A DNA stretch of 21,752 bases. Origin: Saccoglossus kowalevskii. Its lineage: Eukaryota > Hemichordata > Enteropneusta > Harrimaniidae. Positions 8,545 to 18,305 of the stretch are shown piece after piece. A program made the translations under genes and the position numbers. Each line of letters opens with the position of its first letter. The stretch's first letter is position 1. The DNA is taken from NCBI RefSeq assembly GCF_000003605.2, contig NW_003134368.1:91130-112881 (forward strand). Direction: 5' to 3'. The notes below the pieces were generated by a model, which was not told where the DNA came from, ran no database searches, and saw nothing but the letters and a program-made list of their open reading frames with translations.

Positions 8545-8646
8545 GAATTTATAATAAAGTCATTAGCAACATCTTGAATTAGCAAACCAATTCTCTCGCT
8601 AAATTCGCTAAAAAGACATGCTCACGTAAAAGACATGTTTTACAGT
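8545..8646 (-). repeat. Dispersed repeat, copy A (related to 21290-21392)
   Basis: Read on the minus strand it starts ACTGTAAAACATGTCTTT and contains TTTAGCGAATTTAGC and TTGCTAATTCAAGATG. The copy at 21290-21392, on the plus strand, aligns over its whole length of 102-103 bases with substitutions and almost no gaps. The repeated 'TTAGC' words suggest a non-coding interspersed family. Confidence 0.6.
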
Positions 8647-8689
8647 ATTTGACGAGAGAATGAATCTATTTTATCATATTGAACTGTAC

Positions 8690-8839
8690 CTGTGTGACGG
8701 CTTGCAAGTATGGACATTCTTCCATAATATCAAAGTTCACTCGTCCATTTTGGAATGAGACAATCCAAAATGTGGCACCAAGAACCCAGCAAATTGACAA
8801 ACACAAATCGGCTATTGATAAATGAAACAATGGTCTAAC
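8690..8839 (-). CDS. TMEM116: TMEM116-like membrane protein, exon encoding TM2 and the start of TM3
   Basis: This 150-nt minus-strand exon (exactly 50 codons, phase 0 at both ends) lies between an acceptor ending TTTTGCAG and a donor CACACAG|GTACAG. It starts VRPLFHLSIADLCLSICW, a GPCR-like TM2 with the (L)SxxDL signature, continues VLGATFWIV, has a short outer loop (SFQNGRVNFDIMEE) and ends CPYLQAVTQ. I recall human TMEM116 as VRPLFYLSFCDLLLGLCW and ICYNLQAVGQ at the same spacing, including the Cys before LQAV that in GPCR-like folds forms the extracellular disulphide. This is the strongest evidence for the gene's identity. It joins in frame to the exon at 9212-9319. Confidence 0.75.
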
Positions 8840-9211
8840 CTGCAAAAGAATTCCAAGATATTAGGACTATATAGTCTCCATTAGTAGCACACCACTATGC
8901 AAACAGGATATATACCAGTATGCAAAGTTAAGACAAAAAAACACCTACACATACCGTATGCAGAGATGCACTCACTATATACAGCACCACAAGTGATGCG
9001 TAGCTACAATGCTAGTAATATCTCATTTACCCATTCAGATTTATGGAAACAGACTTTGGGTTATCTCCATTGGCCAGATTTAATTTTTTTTGTATTAAGA
9101 TTATCAACCACAACATCTGTTAACGTTTAACAAACAATATTTATTTTTTAATATTTATTTATTCAGGAACTAGAAACACAGAGAAAAGCCCAGATGAAGT
9201 TGAATACTTAC

Positions 9212-9319
9212 ATCAAGGGTTGTGCATGAATTTCTATATATAGAATATACAATAATAGAACTGGCACCGATGATACTTAAAGATGCTACAATAATGTGTA
9301 CATAACTAAGTATTTTCAT
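9212..9319 (-). CDS. TMEM116: TMEM116-like membrane protein, exon encoding TM1
   Basis: This 108-nt minus-strand exon (36 codons, phase 0 at its end) runs from an acceptor TTCTTCTTTTACAG to the donor GAT|GTAAGT. It begins MKILSYVHIIVASLSIIGAS and continues SIIVYSIYRNSCTTLD. It forms one membrane helix (about residues 6-27) followed by a cytoplasmic turn, and matches my recollection of TMEM116 TM1 (ASLVLIGSSSIAGYVVF). The ATG sits immediately after the acceptor, so it may be the initiator with a non-coding exon upstream, or an internal Met with N-terminal residues on an unseen exon. It splices in frame onto VRPLFHLS at 8690-8839. TMEM116 is a poorly characterised GPCR-like protein; ligand and function are not known to me. 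Confidence 0.7.
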
Positions 9320-9621
9320 CTGTAAAAGAAGAAACATTGGAATTAGAAAAAAAACCTCACAAGGCTAGTGTTTATTTTACAATGCATGTTTGAATTTACT
9401 ACAAACAATTATTACATCTCACTGTTGTTACCTGTGCTGTGATTGGCTGAGACTATGTCACATGACATTGAATAAAAATGGATTGCATGGTATATTGCCT
9501 GCCAAATGGGGATTACATGGTATATCAAATGAATGACGTCACTGATATAGATATACTTTTGATGTTAAGGGTATTCTTTATATGAAGCAAATATGTACAT
9601 CATTTCAAAATGCCGAAACAG

Positions 9622-9898
9622 CAATTATTAGAAAACACTGCATTAAGAATATAATATATTGAAGTTTACAGAGAAATAATTTTCGTCCTTATAATTCACT
9701 ACCTCCATTTATCTTATGTTTTGAAAGCCCAATATAGAGCAACACAAACATACTAAGTAGTCATTTGTTAATGTAAACATAATTTGACAGACTAATTGTC
9801 AGAAAAACACTGCAATGTAGGACCAACTATTTTAAGAGTCTTTTATATTGAAGTTTACAGAGAAATGTTTTTCTACCTTGTAATTCACTATTTATTTA
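9622..9898. repeat. Diverged direct repeats, about 90-100 bp each
   Basis: Two copies (about 9622-9710 and 9792-9898) share AATTATTAGAAAACACTGCA-like starts, the block ATATTGAAGTTTACAGAGAA, and a TATAATTCACTA / TGTAATTCACTA end. The second copy has a longer middle. They look like an old tandem duplication or two copies of an interspersed repeat. Confidence 0.6.
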
Positions 9899-9899
9899 A

Positions 9900-12800
9900 A
9901 CATTTGATGGCATAATAATTTATCTCTGCTAAAGTCTTGCAAGATGCCTGTGTAAATTTTATAAAAGTGTCACTAACATGGCAGATTTAATATGGGGTCA
10001 AGTGAGATATTACATTCATTATTCAAAGTTGAGAAAACATCAACAAAATTTTAACAGCTTCTATGTTCCTGACAGATTTGTCATTACAACTAAGTATGCC
10101 AATCATTGACCAATGCTACTGCAGAAAATGTTAAGCATGTTAGAAAAATGATCTCACACAAAATGTTGATACGATAAAATAGAGAACAATTTTCAGCAGA
10201 ATAAATTACTTCGGGAGGTTAGTTGAATATATTATGAAGCTGACAAGCAACAACCTGTTGTCTATCAATGTGTGTACACCACATAACCTTTAAACACGTC
10301 TAAGTACCATAAAAATAATATGAACAAACATGACAATAGCAGTCTGTGTGAGTCCACTACAAAAACATTGTACACATACTATAAATACCAAATGACAAGA
10401 ACAGCATTCATTAAAACATAATAACCAACAGTCAGTCATTTTAAATCAAATTAAAAAAAAAATACATATTATATTTTTACAAAATTTATCAGTACAAGAC
10501 CAAGATTGCAGAAATGCTTGGTATTGATGAGTTTTTAACACTATAGTGGCTACCATTCCACTATCACAAATTGGAATGTGAAATGAATATATCTTAAGTT
10601 GTATGATGTATGTGTGAAGCTGGAATGTGAACAGGATAGCCATGTCAAAGATACTAACGTACAGGGGTAAAATTCATGATGTTCATATTAATTAATTTCA
10701 TAGATGATCATTAATTGCTATACCATTAAGTAAAAAATTTCACAAGTCACTATTACAGTAAAGAAGTACAGAAGGTCATAGAGCAATTCAATGTCATAAA
10801 TACAACATCATAAGCGTCATTAATCATATCTGTGAATCTGAACACAAAAACACAACAATCCTTCACAGCCATAAATGGAATTGAGAATAGATCACAAACA
10901 AATATAGACAGCACAAAAACAGTTATTTGATCTTACTAAATCCTCCTCTTTGGGGGTTCGCCATGTACATGTATCTTTTTCAGATGAATTATTCCACAAG
11001 TTGAGATATGGATCAGCGTTAACCATGATAAGTGGTAAGACATTCTGATCCACATATATCAGTAAAATAATCCATTTAAAGAACATTTCTTTCACTCTGC
11101 AAACTTTGATCATGGCATTTTACGGCATGTTAGTAAAGACATGAGCACTGCACTATTAGTTTTCATGTGATGCTACGCTGCTTGATGCTTATGACCTTTG
11201 AAACCATACGTCTTATCAGATTATGGTAACAACATTGCATTGAGGACAGTCCTCAGGGTGCAAACCATATACAGATACAGGAAGGAAGGGTCTTCTGGAG
11301 GGGGAGGGATTATCTGAGAATAATTACCTAACTTTAACAATAAGCATTTCTCTTCAGTGTAATTTGGGATGCTATTAGAAGTTACTATGACTACAAAGTG
11401 CTATGGAAGAACATTGACTATGGAAAGGTTTTGATACATGTATTCTGTTTATATTCTATTATAATATCCAATTATTCAGAGCAAGGATAAAAACTAACCA
11501 ACTATAACTATCTATAGTGATCTTATTTTGTGACATCTAACCACGCGATGAATGAGCACTTAGAAGGCATCTTAATCTATTACAATTAAGACATTTTTTT
11601 TATTGTTGAAGTTATCCCTATATTAAGATTTTCTGCAATGAATTAGTAACATAATTACTAATTACGGGTCATTTCAAAAAATTTACATGGTTAAAACAAA
11701 TTTCTGTGCATGGAGAAGTTGATGAATTTGAAAAGATGTCTTAAATATATGTGGCTTTTTATCACTTGTGTGATTTAGCTGCCAACTAAAACTACCAGAA
11801 ATATTCAATTTATATAATTCTTAATAATTCAAGAAATATTGTGTAAATATTATGTAGGTTTTGCTACTTAGCCATGATGTCAAAAGTTCAATATGCTTCA
11901 TTGCCCTAATAAGTTTTATTACATAGTATGCTTTATTACACCGAATAGACATGATATATGGGATTATTATACATCTGACACCGTAACGCCATAGGTTACA
12001 GCATGGCATAACTTTGCGGTATTTTACAGGGTATTTTCATCCTACCATATTCGAAAATGTGAATTCAAAATATGGAATGATTATGAGCATAAGCGTCCTC
12101 TAATAATAAAAACAAGCATGGCTGCGACCAGAGTTTGACCGGACTCCACACTGCGAGTCAGTCGATACTCCAGCTGTACTGTCTTCGTGCATACTTTGAG
12201 GAATCCTCGTAATAACCTCATTATATGAGACATCAGATCTCTCACTGGATTGTTTAAATATTTGTAAAATTCATAATTGAGAAAGGAAAGATAAAACTTT
12301 TTCAATATAAATATTAATTTGTAAATTTTACTAATTCATCTTTTTTGATAAATATGGGAAAAAAATCTCAATTTACTAATGACTGAGAAAGAATGAACAT
12401 GAATTTGAAAGATGGTACAAAATTCATGTACCAATGATTTATCAGATTCATGTTATTGACCTCAGTGGAGAGAGAATACATTGCGAGAAAATTAACAGTC
12501 TGAATAGCTAAGGGGCATGCATCAAGACAACAGATATAAAGAGAAAAAAAAGTACATTTGTAAATAGAGGCAAGGAAGAGAATTACTTTTTTTGGGTGAA
12601 AAAACAAATTAGCAGTTAACAAGGAATCAATCAGCCTTGAAGTGTCTAATGCAGCAACCATAAACAAATAATGATCTGACCATATAAGGCATGTCAACTT
12701 TCAACCAATTTGAAGTCTGACTTTTCAAGTTATAGATGAAATCATGTTCTTAATTTTCACAAAAGCCTATGATATCACAATTTACCCACAATCCTTTGCT

Positions 12801-12960
12801 GGAGCATCAAGATAGTTAACTATTCTATGCTGATTAATGTGATATGAAAACTGTAAATTGCATTTGTTTTTTCATCCAGGAGCTTTTTGCCTTGACTTTC
12901 CTTTTAAGAATGGTAAAAAGAGCTTGACAATCAGGATTTTAACATGTCATCATTTTTACT
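9900..12960. other. Long AT-rich stretch without recognisable genes
   Basis: The only open frames are short (65-109 codons at most) and AT-driven, with no domain I recognise and no convincing exon. On the minus strand this may be the first intron or upstream region of the TMEM116-like gene. A copy of the repeat described at 13243-13430 begins at 10508 (GCAGAAATGCTT, then a TGAGTTTTTAACACTA-type block). Confidence 0.35.
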
Positions 12961-12970
12961 TCAGGTGAGA

Positions 12971-12987
12971 CAGCGCCCTCTATTGTC
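12971..12987 (-). promoter_or_regulatory. CTCF-like motif
   Basis: CAGCGCCCTCTATTGTC reads on the minus strand as ACAATAGAGGGCGCT, matching 13 of 15 positions of the animal CTCF consensus CCACNAGRKGGCRSY. Related sites occur at 20685-20700 and 20808-20823. This is motif evidence only; such motifs are also spread by repeats. Confidence 0.3.
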
Positions 12988-13242
12988 TATTATGACAGGG
13001 TGGTGAGGGCAGTGAACTGCTGGAAATATTTTTCCATTTATTGATGATTAAAGATATGAATATAGATTATTTTAACTAACTTCATAAACATAGAATCATA
13101 AAAATGCCTACTTTAATATGTGGTGGTCAACCACAGTTGAAATACAGAAATGTTTAGCCAATCAGAGTGCTCCTAGCATATAAATAATATTATAGTTTGA
13201 ATGAAATGTGTCCATGCATGAGTGAGATCTAGTTCCGGAATG

Positions 13243-13423
13243 GCAGAAATGCTTAATTTGAATGAATTTTTAGCACTAAAAAGGCCATCAATCGGTCATC
13301 TTGAATTGGAACAAATGCATGTTCACATGTATAATACAATGTGTGATGTCTATGTTTGAAAAAAACACTAAAAAGGCCATCATTCGGTCATCTTGAATTG
13401 GAACAAATGCATGTTCACATGTA
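13243..13423. repeat. Direct repeat of 58 bp with 92-bp period, part of a dispersed family
   Basis: CACTAAAAAGGCCATCAATC and the following CGGTCATCTTGAATTGGAAC at 13274 recur at 13366 with one change (ATC to ATT), extending through ATGCATGTTCACATGTA (58 bases). The sequence before the first copy (GCAGAAATGCTT, TTTGAATGAATTTTTAGCACTA) matches 10508-10547, and AATGGCCGCCAGTCGGCC at about 13870 looks like a further relative. The set is probably fragments of one interspersed repeat. Confidence 0.65.
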
Positions 13424-13430
13424 AAAAGAT

Positions 13431-14960
13431 GATTTGTCAAAATAAACTGAACCATAACAATTTCTTGAGATCAGTACTCACTTGTGACAATGTACAATAC
13501 ATTGCATGTTGTATGGATTTGTTGTGCAATTTTAGAAAAAATAGAAGAATATGCTATGTTCTCAGATGATTCACCATAAATAAATGAAAAAGTGAGTAAA
13601 AGGGAAAACAAAAATATGTATTCAATTGCAAACATTTACAGTCAACTAATCTGGCAGCCAGGCTTTCTGCATACAATGCACCCAATTGCAATTTGGACGC
13701 TAAATCGTTATAGAACCAATGAAGCTCTCACCATTATGTAGGGCTTTACGTACATACATTAATCAGTAATGGTTACTCCTTCTACCAAGTTTGGAGAAAA
13801 TCAAAAATAGCACATGCCCAAGAACTGAATAAGACAAAATACCTGACTTTAGTGTATATCACAACAAAAATGGCCGCCAGTCGGCCTCTTTGACTGAATC
13901 ACAAAATTTCCTATGTATATATATATATAAATCAGGTAAGGTATTAAGTATGTACGGGGTTAGAAGAGAATTGGCCCAGGGGTGTCCAAAGAGAAAGCTT
14001 TGGACGTATGCATGCACAGAGACTATAAGTCCCTATTTTGGACATTGAGCTATTGACACAATGACAACCCTGTCTAACTCTATCGTTGTTTATAGCATTA
14101 TTAAGTAATTTATAGAAAAGTCATTCTCTCTAGATTTTATCAAATGCTTTTTGAAAGTCTATGTTTATGAACAGAATTTTCGCTTTGATTTCAATTATTT
14201 GTTGACAATAATTTTCACAACAAAAATCTAATATATAGTACAGTCTCCCTTACACAATCCTGCATGATTATTATTATAAGCATAGCCATATTTATACAAC
14301 ATGCACACAGATTATAACTATTCTAAAAAAATGTAAAGAAAAACACAAAAACAATATTGATTACCAAAAAAATGTTTACATACAAGGTTAAAAAAATATG
14401 ATATATGTAAAACAGCACTTTTGTTATTTTTCTTTATGTTACGTTAAAAAATCGATGTCGGATAAAAAAATTATTTGCTTTAGTTTGGGGGTGGGGTGGG
14501 GGTGGTTGCCCTCAAAAAGTTTCCATCCTACAAAAACGCTTTTATTTTTTAATGAAGTCAAAAAAATCTTGGAGTATTTGTAGTTCGTTTTTTTGCTATC
14601 CAATCATGGACAAAGATAACAGAAAATGAAGAAAAACAAAACATCCAAGACGAGAAAATGGTTTGGTTCGAGTGTAAATATGTGCGTCAAATCAGGTCAA
14701 TTTCAGGGCATGGACCTAGAGCATGCGCAGAACCCAGAAAAGTAGTTTGCGCATACGTATATTCCCCTTCATTATTTCCTATTGAACGACTGAGGGTTTG
14801 GTGGCTGAGTTTTTTGGGTGCGAGTTGGTAAGACGCCATGATCAATATTTATCAATTAAGTTTCAGTGGGGGTGGCGGGTATGGAAACTAAAGGAATTAA
14901 GTTTTTTATCCTACACTGAACTTTTGATGTTGTCCGTAACAAATTGAACCTAGGTTTGTA
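13431..14960. other. AT-rich intergenic or intronic sequence
   Basis: No gene recognised. Notable only are GGCCGCCAGTCGGCC (13874 region, small hairpin), a short TA run near 13917-13929, and AGCATGCGCAG near 14722, which resembles the NRF1 promoter motif (GCGCATGCGC half). The ORF at 14398-14583 is AT-rich with a glycine run and looks like chance. Confidence 0.3.
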
Positions 14961-15304
14961 TTGACTTATTATATTATACCAGTATATTGATGGTGTTAAT
15001 CCATTGATTTGATTGGTGCAAACACAAAATTTGCATATGCAATCCATGGTATATTGGCTGATAATGCACGGCTAAACCAAGTGGCCCTGGAACATGAATT
15101 GACTACGGGTTTAATAAGGAAATACATAAAACCAGTATTATTTGATTTTTAGGAAAATATAGTGGTTGAATTTTGGAAGAAAATTGAAAAAAATACTGAA
15201 TTAAAAACATCTGAAAAGTTATACAACCATAATATTGCTTTTTGTTAATGGTGGGATCCAAGTAGTGAGCGTTGGTCATTGGGTGGGTGATTGTCGATCG
15301 TCAC

Positions 15305-15333
15305 ACCACAGTCCTTCGTTGAGGGACTGTGGT
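15305..15333. repeat. 10-bp stem hairpin
   Basis: ACCACAGTCC (15305-15314) pairs perfectly with GGACTGTGGT (15324-15333) around a 9-nt loop, TTCGTTGAG. It sits in a locally GC-richer segment (about 15250-15490) just upstream of the 15421 ORF. Confidence 0.5.
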
Positions 15334-15420
15334 CACACAAATCTAAACCATCGTCCTTCAACACCGTGAGGTGCCTAAACGAACGCCAGAACGCTGTGTT
15401 CTCCATGTTGTGACTTTGAG

Positions 15421-15606
15421 ATGGATTGCAAACTGGATGTTGGAACTGAGGTCGCCGTGCCGATCGCCGTACATGATACACCGCGTACTGCTGAACGTCA
15501 AATATCCACAGTTACAAGTAGTATGATGAGTCACAAAATCGGTTTATTTCACAACTGTACTTTCAATGGGCAAATTACAATCGAAATTGTACAAAAACCG
15601 GAATGA
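15421..15606 (+). CDS. Possible small exon or ORF (61 aa), unknown
   Basis: The ATG frame begins MDCKLDVGTEVAVPIAVHDT and ends FHNCTFNGQITIEIVQKPE before TGA. It stays open upstream of the ATG to a TAA 48 bases earlier. Base composition is more balanced than the neighbourhood. The C-terminal pattern (N-C-T-F-N-G-x-I-T-I) reminds me of beta-strand tails ending some invertebrate DEATH- or NACHT-type immune proteins, but that is a loose impression. No splice partner or domain is evident. An overlapping minus-strand frame (15245-15481) is taken as a shadow. It may be a fragment of a gene or of an element bounded by the 24-bp inverted repeat. Confidence 0.25.
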   Translation: MDCKLDVGTEVAVPIAVHDTPRTAERQISTVTSSMMSHKIGLFHNCTFNGQITIEIVQKPE

Positions 15607-15942
15607 AAACGTGAAAAATCCGTTGTTTTAATGATCCAAACTGTACACGACCCTGTATTTCAAATCGTGTTGACGCAGTCAGTAAAAGGTAAGAAAGGTC
15701 ATCTTTTGTTATGCTAATTTGTGTGTTTACGCTGCTCTATTCACTGTGGATACGTTTCTTTTTCATGCGGAATAAAAATTAGTTTGTATTCAATTTGAAC
15801 TGTGTTGCGCATGTAATTTTTGTATGCATTCTGCATACAACTGTGTACTATTCTTATAAATATTCATATTCAAGGGCCATAATCATGAACTTTTTTTTGC
15901 TAGTTTTATCGAATTGTCAATATACTGGTATAATATAATAGC

Positions 15943-16062
15943 AATAACCCCCCGCCGAAGTTGGGTATATTGATATTGCACAATTCACTCCATATATGCA
16001 CTCGCGGCATGTCGTGAATTGTGCAATATCTCGTGGTATACCTGCCTTCGGCAGGGGTTATT
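15943..16062. repeat. Foldback / MITE-like inverted repeat
   Basis: The left arm 15943-15988 starts AATAACCCCCCGCCGAAG and ends GATATTGCACAATTCAC. The right arm 16014-16062 is its imperfect complement (GTGAATTGTGCAATATC to CCTTCGGCAGGGGTTATT). The loop is 25 nt. The inner 16-17 bases match perfectly; the middle carries a shift of a few bases. No clear target duplication is visible, although looser similarity continues outward (GGTATAAT versus ATTATAACC). It is probably a short non-autonomous element or a fused pair of TIRs. Confidence 0.7.
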
Positions 16063-16265
16063 ACTTAATTATAACCTGATTCTCACTTCCTTATATTGTG
16101 GGCAATCAGCAGGAAGTGAAATTCATCCTCCATTTTATTATAATATATTCAGACATTTCTCAGAATTTTTCACCATCTTTTGTTTTTAGTCTAGAATGTG
16201 TTTTTCTCCATGATGAAAACATAAATATGGAAATACATAAATAACTCTAGTAAAATAGGTAAGCA

Positions 16266-16540
16266 ATGTGTCACCACATTCACTCTACTAGGTAGAGTCT
16301 ACTAGGCAGAGTCTACTAGGTAGAGTCTACTAGGTAGAGTCTACTAGGTAGAGTCTACTAGGTAGAGTCTACTAGGCAGAGTCTACAAGGCAGAGTCTAC
16401 TAGGTAGAGTCTACTAGGTAGAGTCTACTAGGCAGAGTCTACTAGGCAGAGTCTACTAGGCAGAGTCTACTAGGCAGAGTCTACTAGGCAGAGTCTACTA
16501 GGTAGAGTCTACTAGGTAGAGTGACTGTGGTGTTACACAT
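16266..16540. repeat. Palindrome whose centre is filled by a minisatellite
   Basis: The left arm 16266-16288 (ATGTGTCACCACATTC then ACTCTAC) and right arm 16516-16540 (GTAGAGTGACTGTGG then TGTTACACAT) are reverse complements with a 2-nt indel and one mismatch. The arms overlap the first and last units of the 14-bp array. With a single unit in the middle, the whole would be a near-perfect hairpin with loop TAG. Confidence 0.8.
16285..16522. repeat. 14-bp minisatellite, 17 units
   Basis: The unit is CTACTAGGTAGAGT, with a T/C variant (GGTAGAGT or GGCAGAGT) and one CTACAAGG unit (the eighth). Units start every 14 bases from 16285 to 16509 without indels. The T variant, CTAC-TAG-GTAG, is itself a small palindrome; the C variant breaks it. 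C variants cluster as units 2, 7-8 and 11-15. Confidence 0.97.
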
Positions 16541-17380
16541 GATAGATACCATAAAAGCTGAAAGTAAACACAGTATACTCACATCCAGGATGGTTTGCGG
16601 GTCACTTTCAGAACATGAATTATTATTGAGTACTGAAGCCTCCATTATATTGTACTTTTATGGTCAGTTTTCTCCCAAAATAAACTGAGATGGCAGTCTG
16701 AACATAGGGAATGGTTCCACTGTGTGTCTTTATCAAAAATGGACTATCTTCATTTTGTGTCTGCAACATGAAAACAAGTCATGTCATGACATGACAGATT
16801 CCCTGTTAGTTATATATTTAACAAAACTGAAATGGATTCAACTATTTTTGATCTGAACATGAAATAAATTACATGTACATGGGAGTAAGGAAGTAAGAGA
16901 GTAAGTATTTCCCGCTAGTCAACCATTTTGAAAGTAACAGTAAAAAAACAAAAACATAGAAACAAACAGCTAGAAATGACCAATCCCACACAAAAACCCT
17001 ATTCGTGGTAGGTTCACAGGAATGTTAGTATTAAACTTAATTATCGAAGCAAATGTTTGCGGCATACTGATGACAGCATTTTGCTCTCAGATAGTGAGGG
17101 TAAATTTAAAGAAAATGTAGAATGCACTTAATGATTGATGGCATTTTTTGTTGATACCATAAATCAGAAGTCATACAGTTTAAAATAGAGAAAGTTACTT
17201 TTACAAATAGCAAGATACAAACATCTATGCAGCAGTGAATGGCTAGAAGTCTGCTGAGACATTTGGGTTTGATTTTTATTCGATTATTATTGGGTTTTAG
17301 CATTTTTACGATTTTATTTTAATCAGTTGCTCTATTTTTTTTAAATTAAAAATGTCGCCAATTAATTAGTGAAAATTTGC
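16541..17380. other. AT-rich sequence without recognisable features
   Basis: No exon or repeat is identified. CATGTCATGACATGACA near 16782 is a small palindromic word. Short minus-strand frames here look like chance. Confidence 0.3.
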
Positions 17381-17399
17381 ATTCTCAGAGTGAAATAAA

Positions 17400-17900
17400 T
17401 TGTCAACTGCAGGAAGTGTAATTTTCTCGCCCAGGCATGGAACTGGCAAGTGAACGGTATGTCACAATACCCTGTACAAAATGAAATCTAGACGACGACA
17501 CGACAATTAAAATATCAGTGATTGAAAAACATACATACCGGTAACTGTACGTGGCCAACGGTGGTGACGGTATAAAGCGACCAACGTGAAAAAAAAAAAA
17601 AAAAAATAACGAACTGCATTGACTGTTCAACGTCCTCTATTGCTTAGATGGTATACAGTTGTACTTTTTAGCACATATGAAACTGAAACTATTGCCAAAA
17701 TTTGACACAAGTTAGTAAATTCATGGAATTCCCCTCCAGTCGTGTGAACGTAACTTTCGAACCGCCATTTTGATCCACATGTTTATGACCCTCTAAGTTT
17801 ATGAAAGTAAAACACGGATTTTTTTCTAGCCTACTTATGTGACGACGATTTCTATGCAAGGTCATATGCAAATTTGGAACCAATTTGTTTTAGATAAACG
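17400..17900. other. Less AT-rich segment with a poly-A tract and YY1-like motif
   Basis: A run of 18 A (17589-17606) could be the tail of a retroposed sequence on the plus strand. At about 17759-17773 AACCGCCATTTTGAT matches the YY1-type promoter motif (GCCGCCATTTTG). Minus-strand frames of 64-75 codons span this region without recognisable domains. It could be a promoter or first exon of a minus-strand transcript, but I cannot support a gene. Confidence 0.25.
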
Positions 17901-18070
17901 AGACTGTTCGCGGAATGCGGAGTTATTGTACGGGAAAAACAGTAAAACACGATCCGTTCAAATAAAAAAATCTTTGAACTCGAGATATTGAAAACGTTTC
18001 TTAAACTATAGATGAATCACCGCCAGTCAACTGAAGTTGTTTATTCAAATTATTGTGTCTTGTCAGAAAT

Positions 18071-18286
18071 TTATTGAAACACATAAAATTCTCCGGAATA
18101 TACATAGGATAATACAATCCAAGACAAGAAAACTAATACATGATAATATATATCAATATATGTTAATATAACATGATCAAAGACATTCAGCCAAGTTTTT
18201 ATATTAATTTTGGTAGACCCACTAAGAGATTTTTTAATAAAGAAAAATGCTTTGACTGCCTTTTTATATAAATTTTCTTTTGCCAA
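18071..18286 (-). pseudogene. LINE C-terminal segment after the RT domain
   Basis: The frame reads LAKENLYKKAVKAFFFIKKS and then KINIKTWLNVFDHVILTYI, the usual region following the RT 'YKYLG' motif in this kind of LINE (L..KA.KA.F.IKK.L..., then LFD.VI.PI..YG.EVW). The expected 'YGSEVWG' continuation is absent: after VILTYI the sequence becomes unrelated and stops at 18071. A frameshift at about 18300-18312 separates it from the RT frame. The end is either truncated or replaced by other sequence. Confidence 0.65.
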
Positions 18287-18305
18287 ATCAAACTTTCCAT
18301 TTGGC

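Larger units (their letters stand above)
14967..15940. repeat. 24-bp perfect inverted repeat spanning about 970 bp
   Basis: Positions 14967-14990 (TATTATATTATACCAG then TATATTGA) and 15917-15940 (TCAATATACTGG then TATAATATAATA) are exact reverse complements over 24 bases. Similarity stops on both sides. They might be termini of a small element or two copies of a short repeat. The interval contains the 15421-15606 ORF and a 10-bp stem hairpin. Confidence 0.5.

Noticed and set aside
10892-11113. 73-codon minus frame as an upstream exon of the TMEM116-like gene
   Set aside because: No matching donor in a usable phase and no resemblance to the family's N-terminus.
12368-12697. 109-codon minus-strand ORF
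   Set aside because: AT-rich and hydrophobic with many Cys/Phe/Leu, no recognisable family, no splice context; typical chance frame in AT-rich DNA.
14398-14583. 61-codon plus ORF with a Gly-Trp patch
   Set aside because: The patch comes from a G-run (GGGGGTGGGGTGGGGG); there is no other coding evidence.
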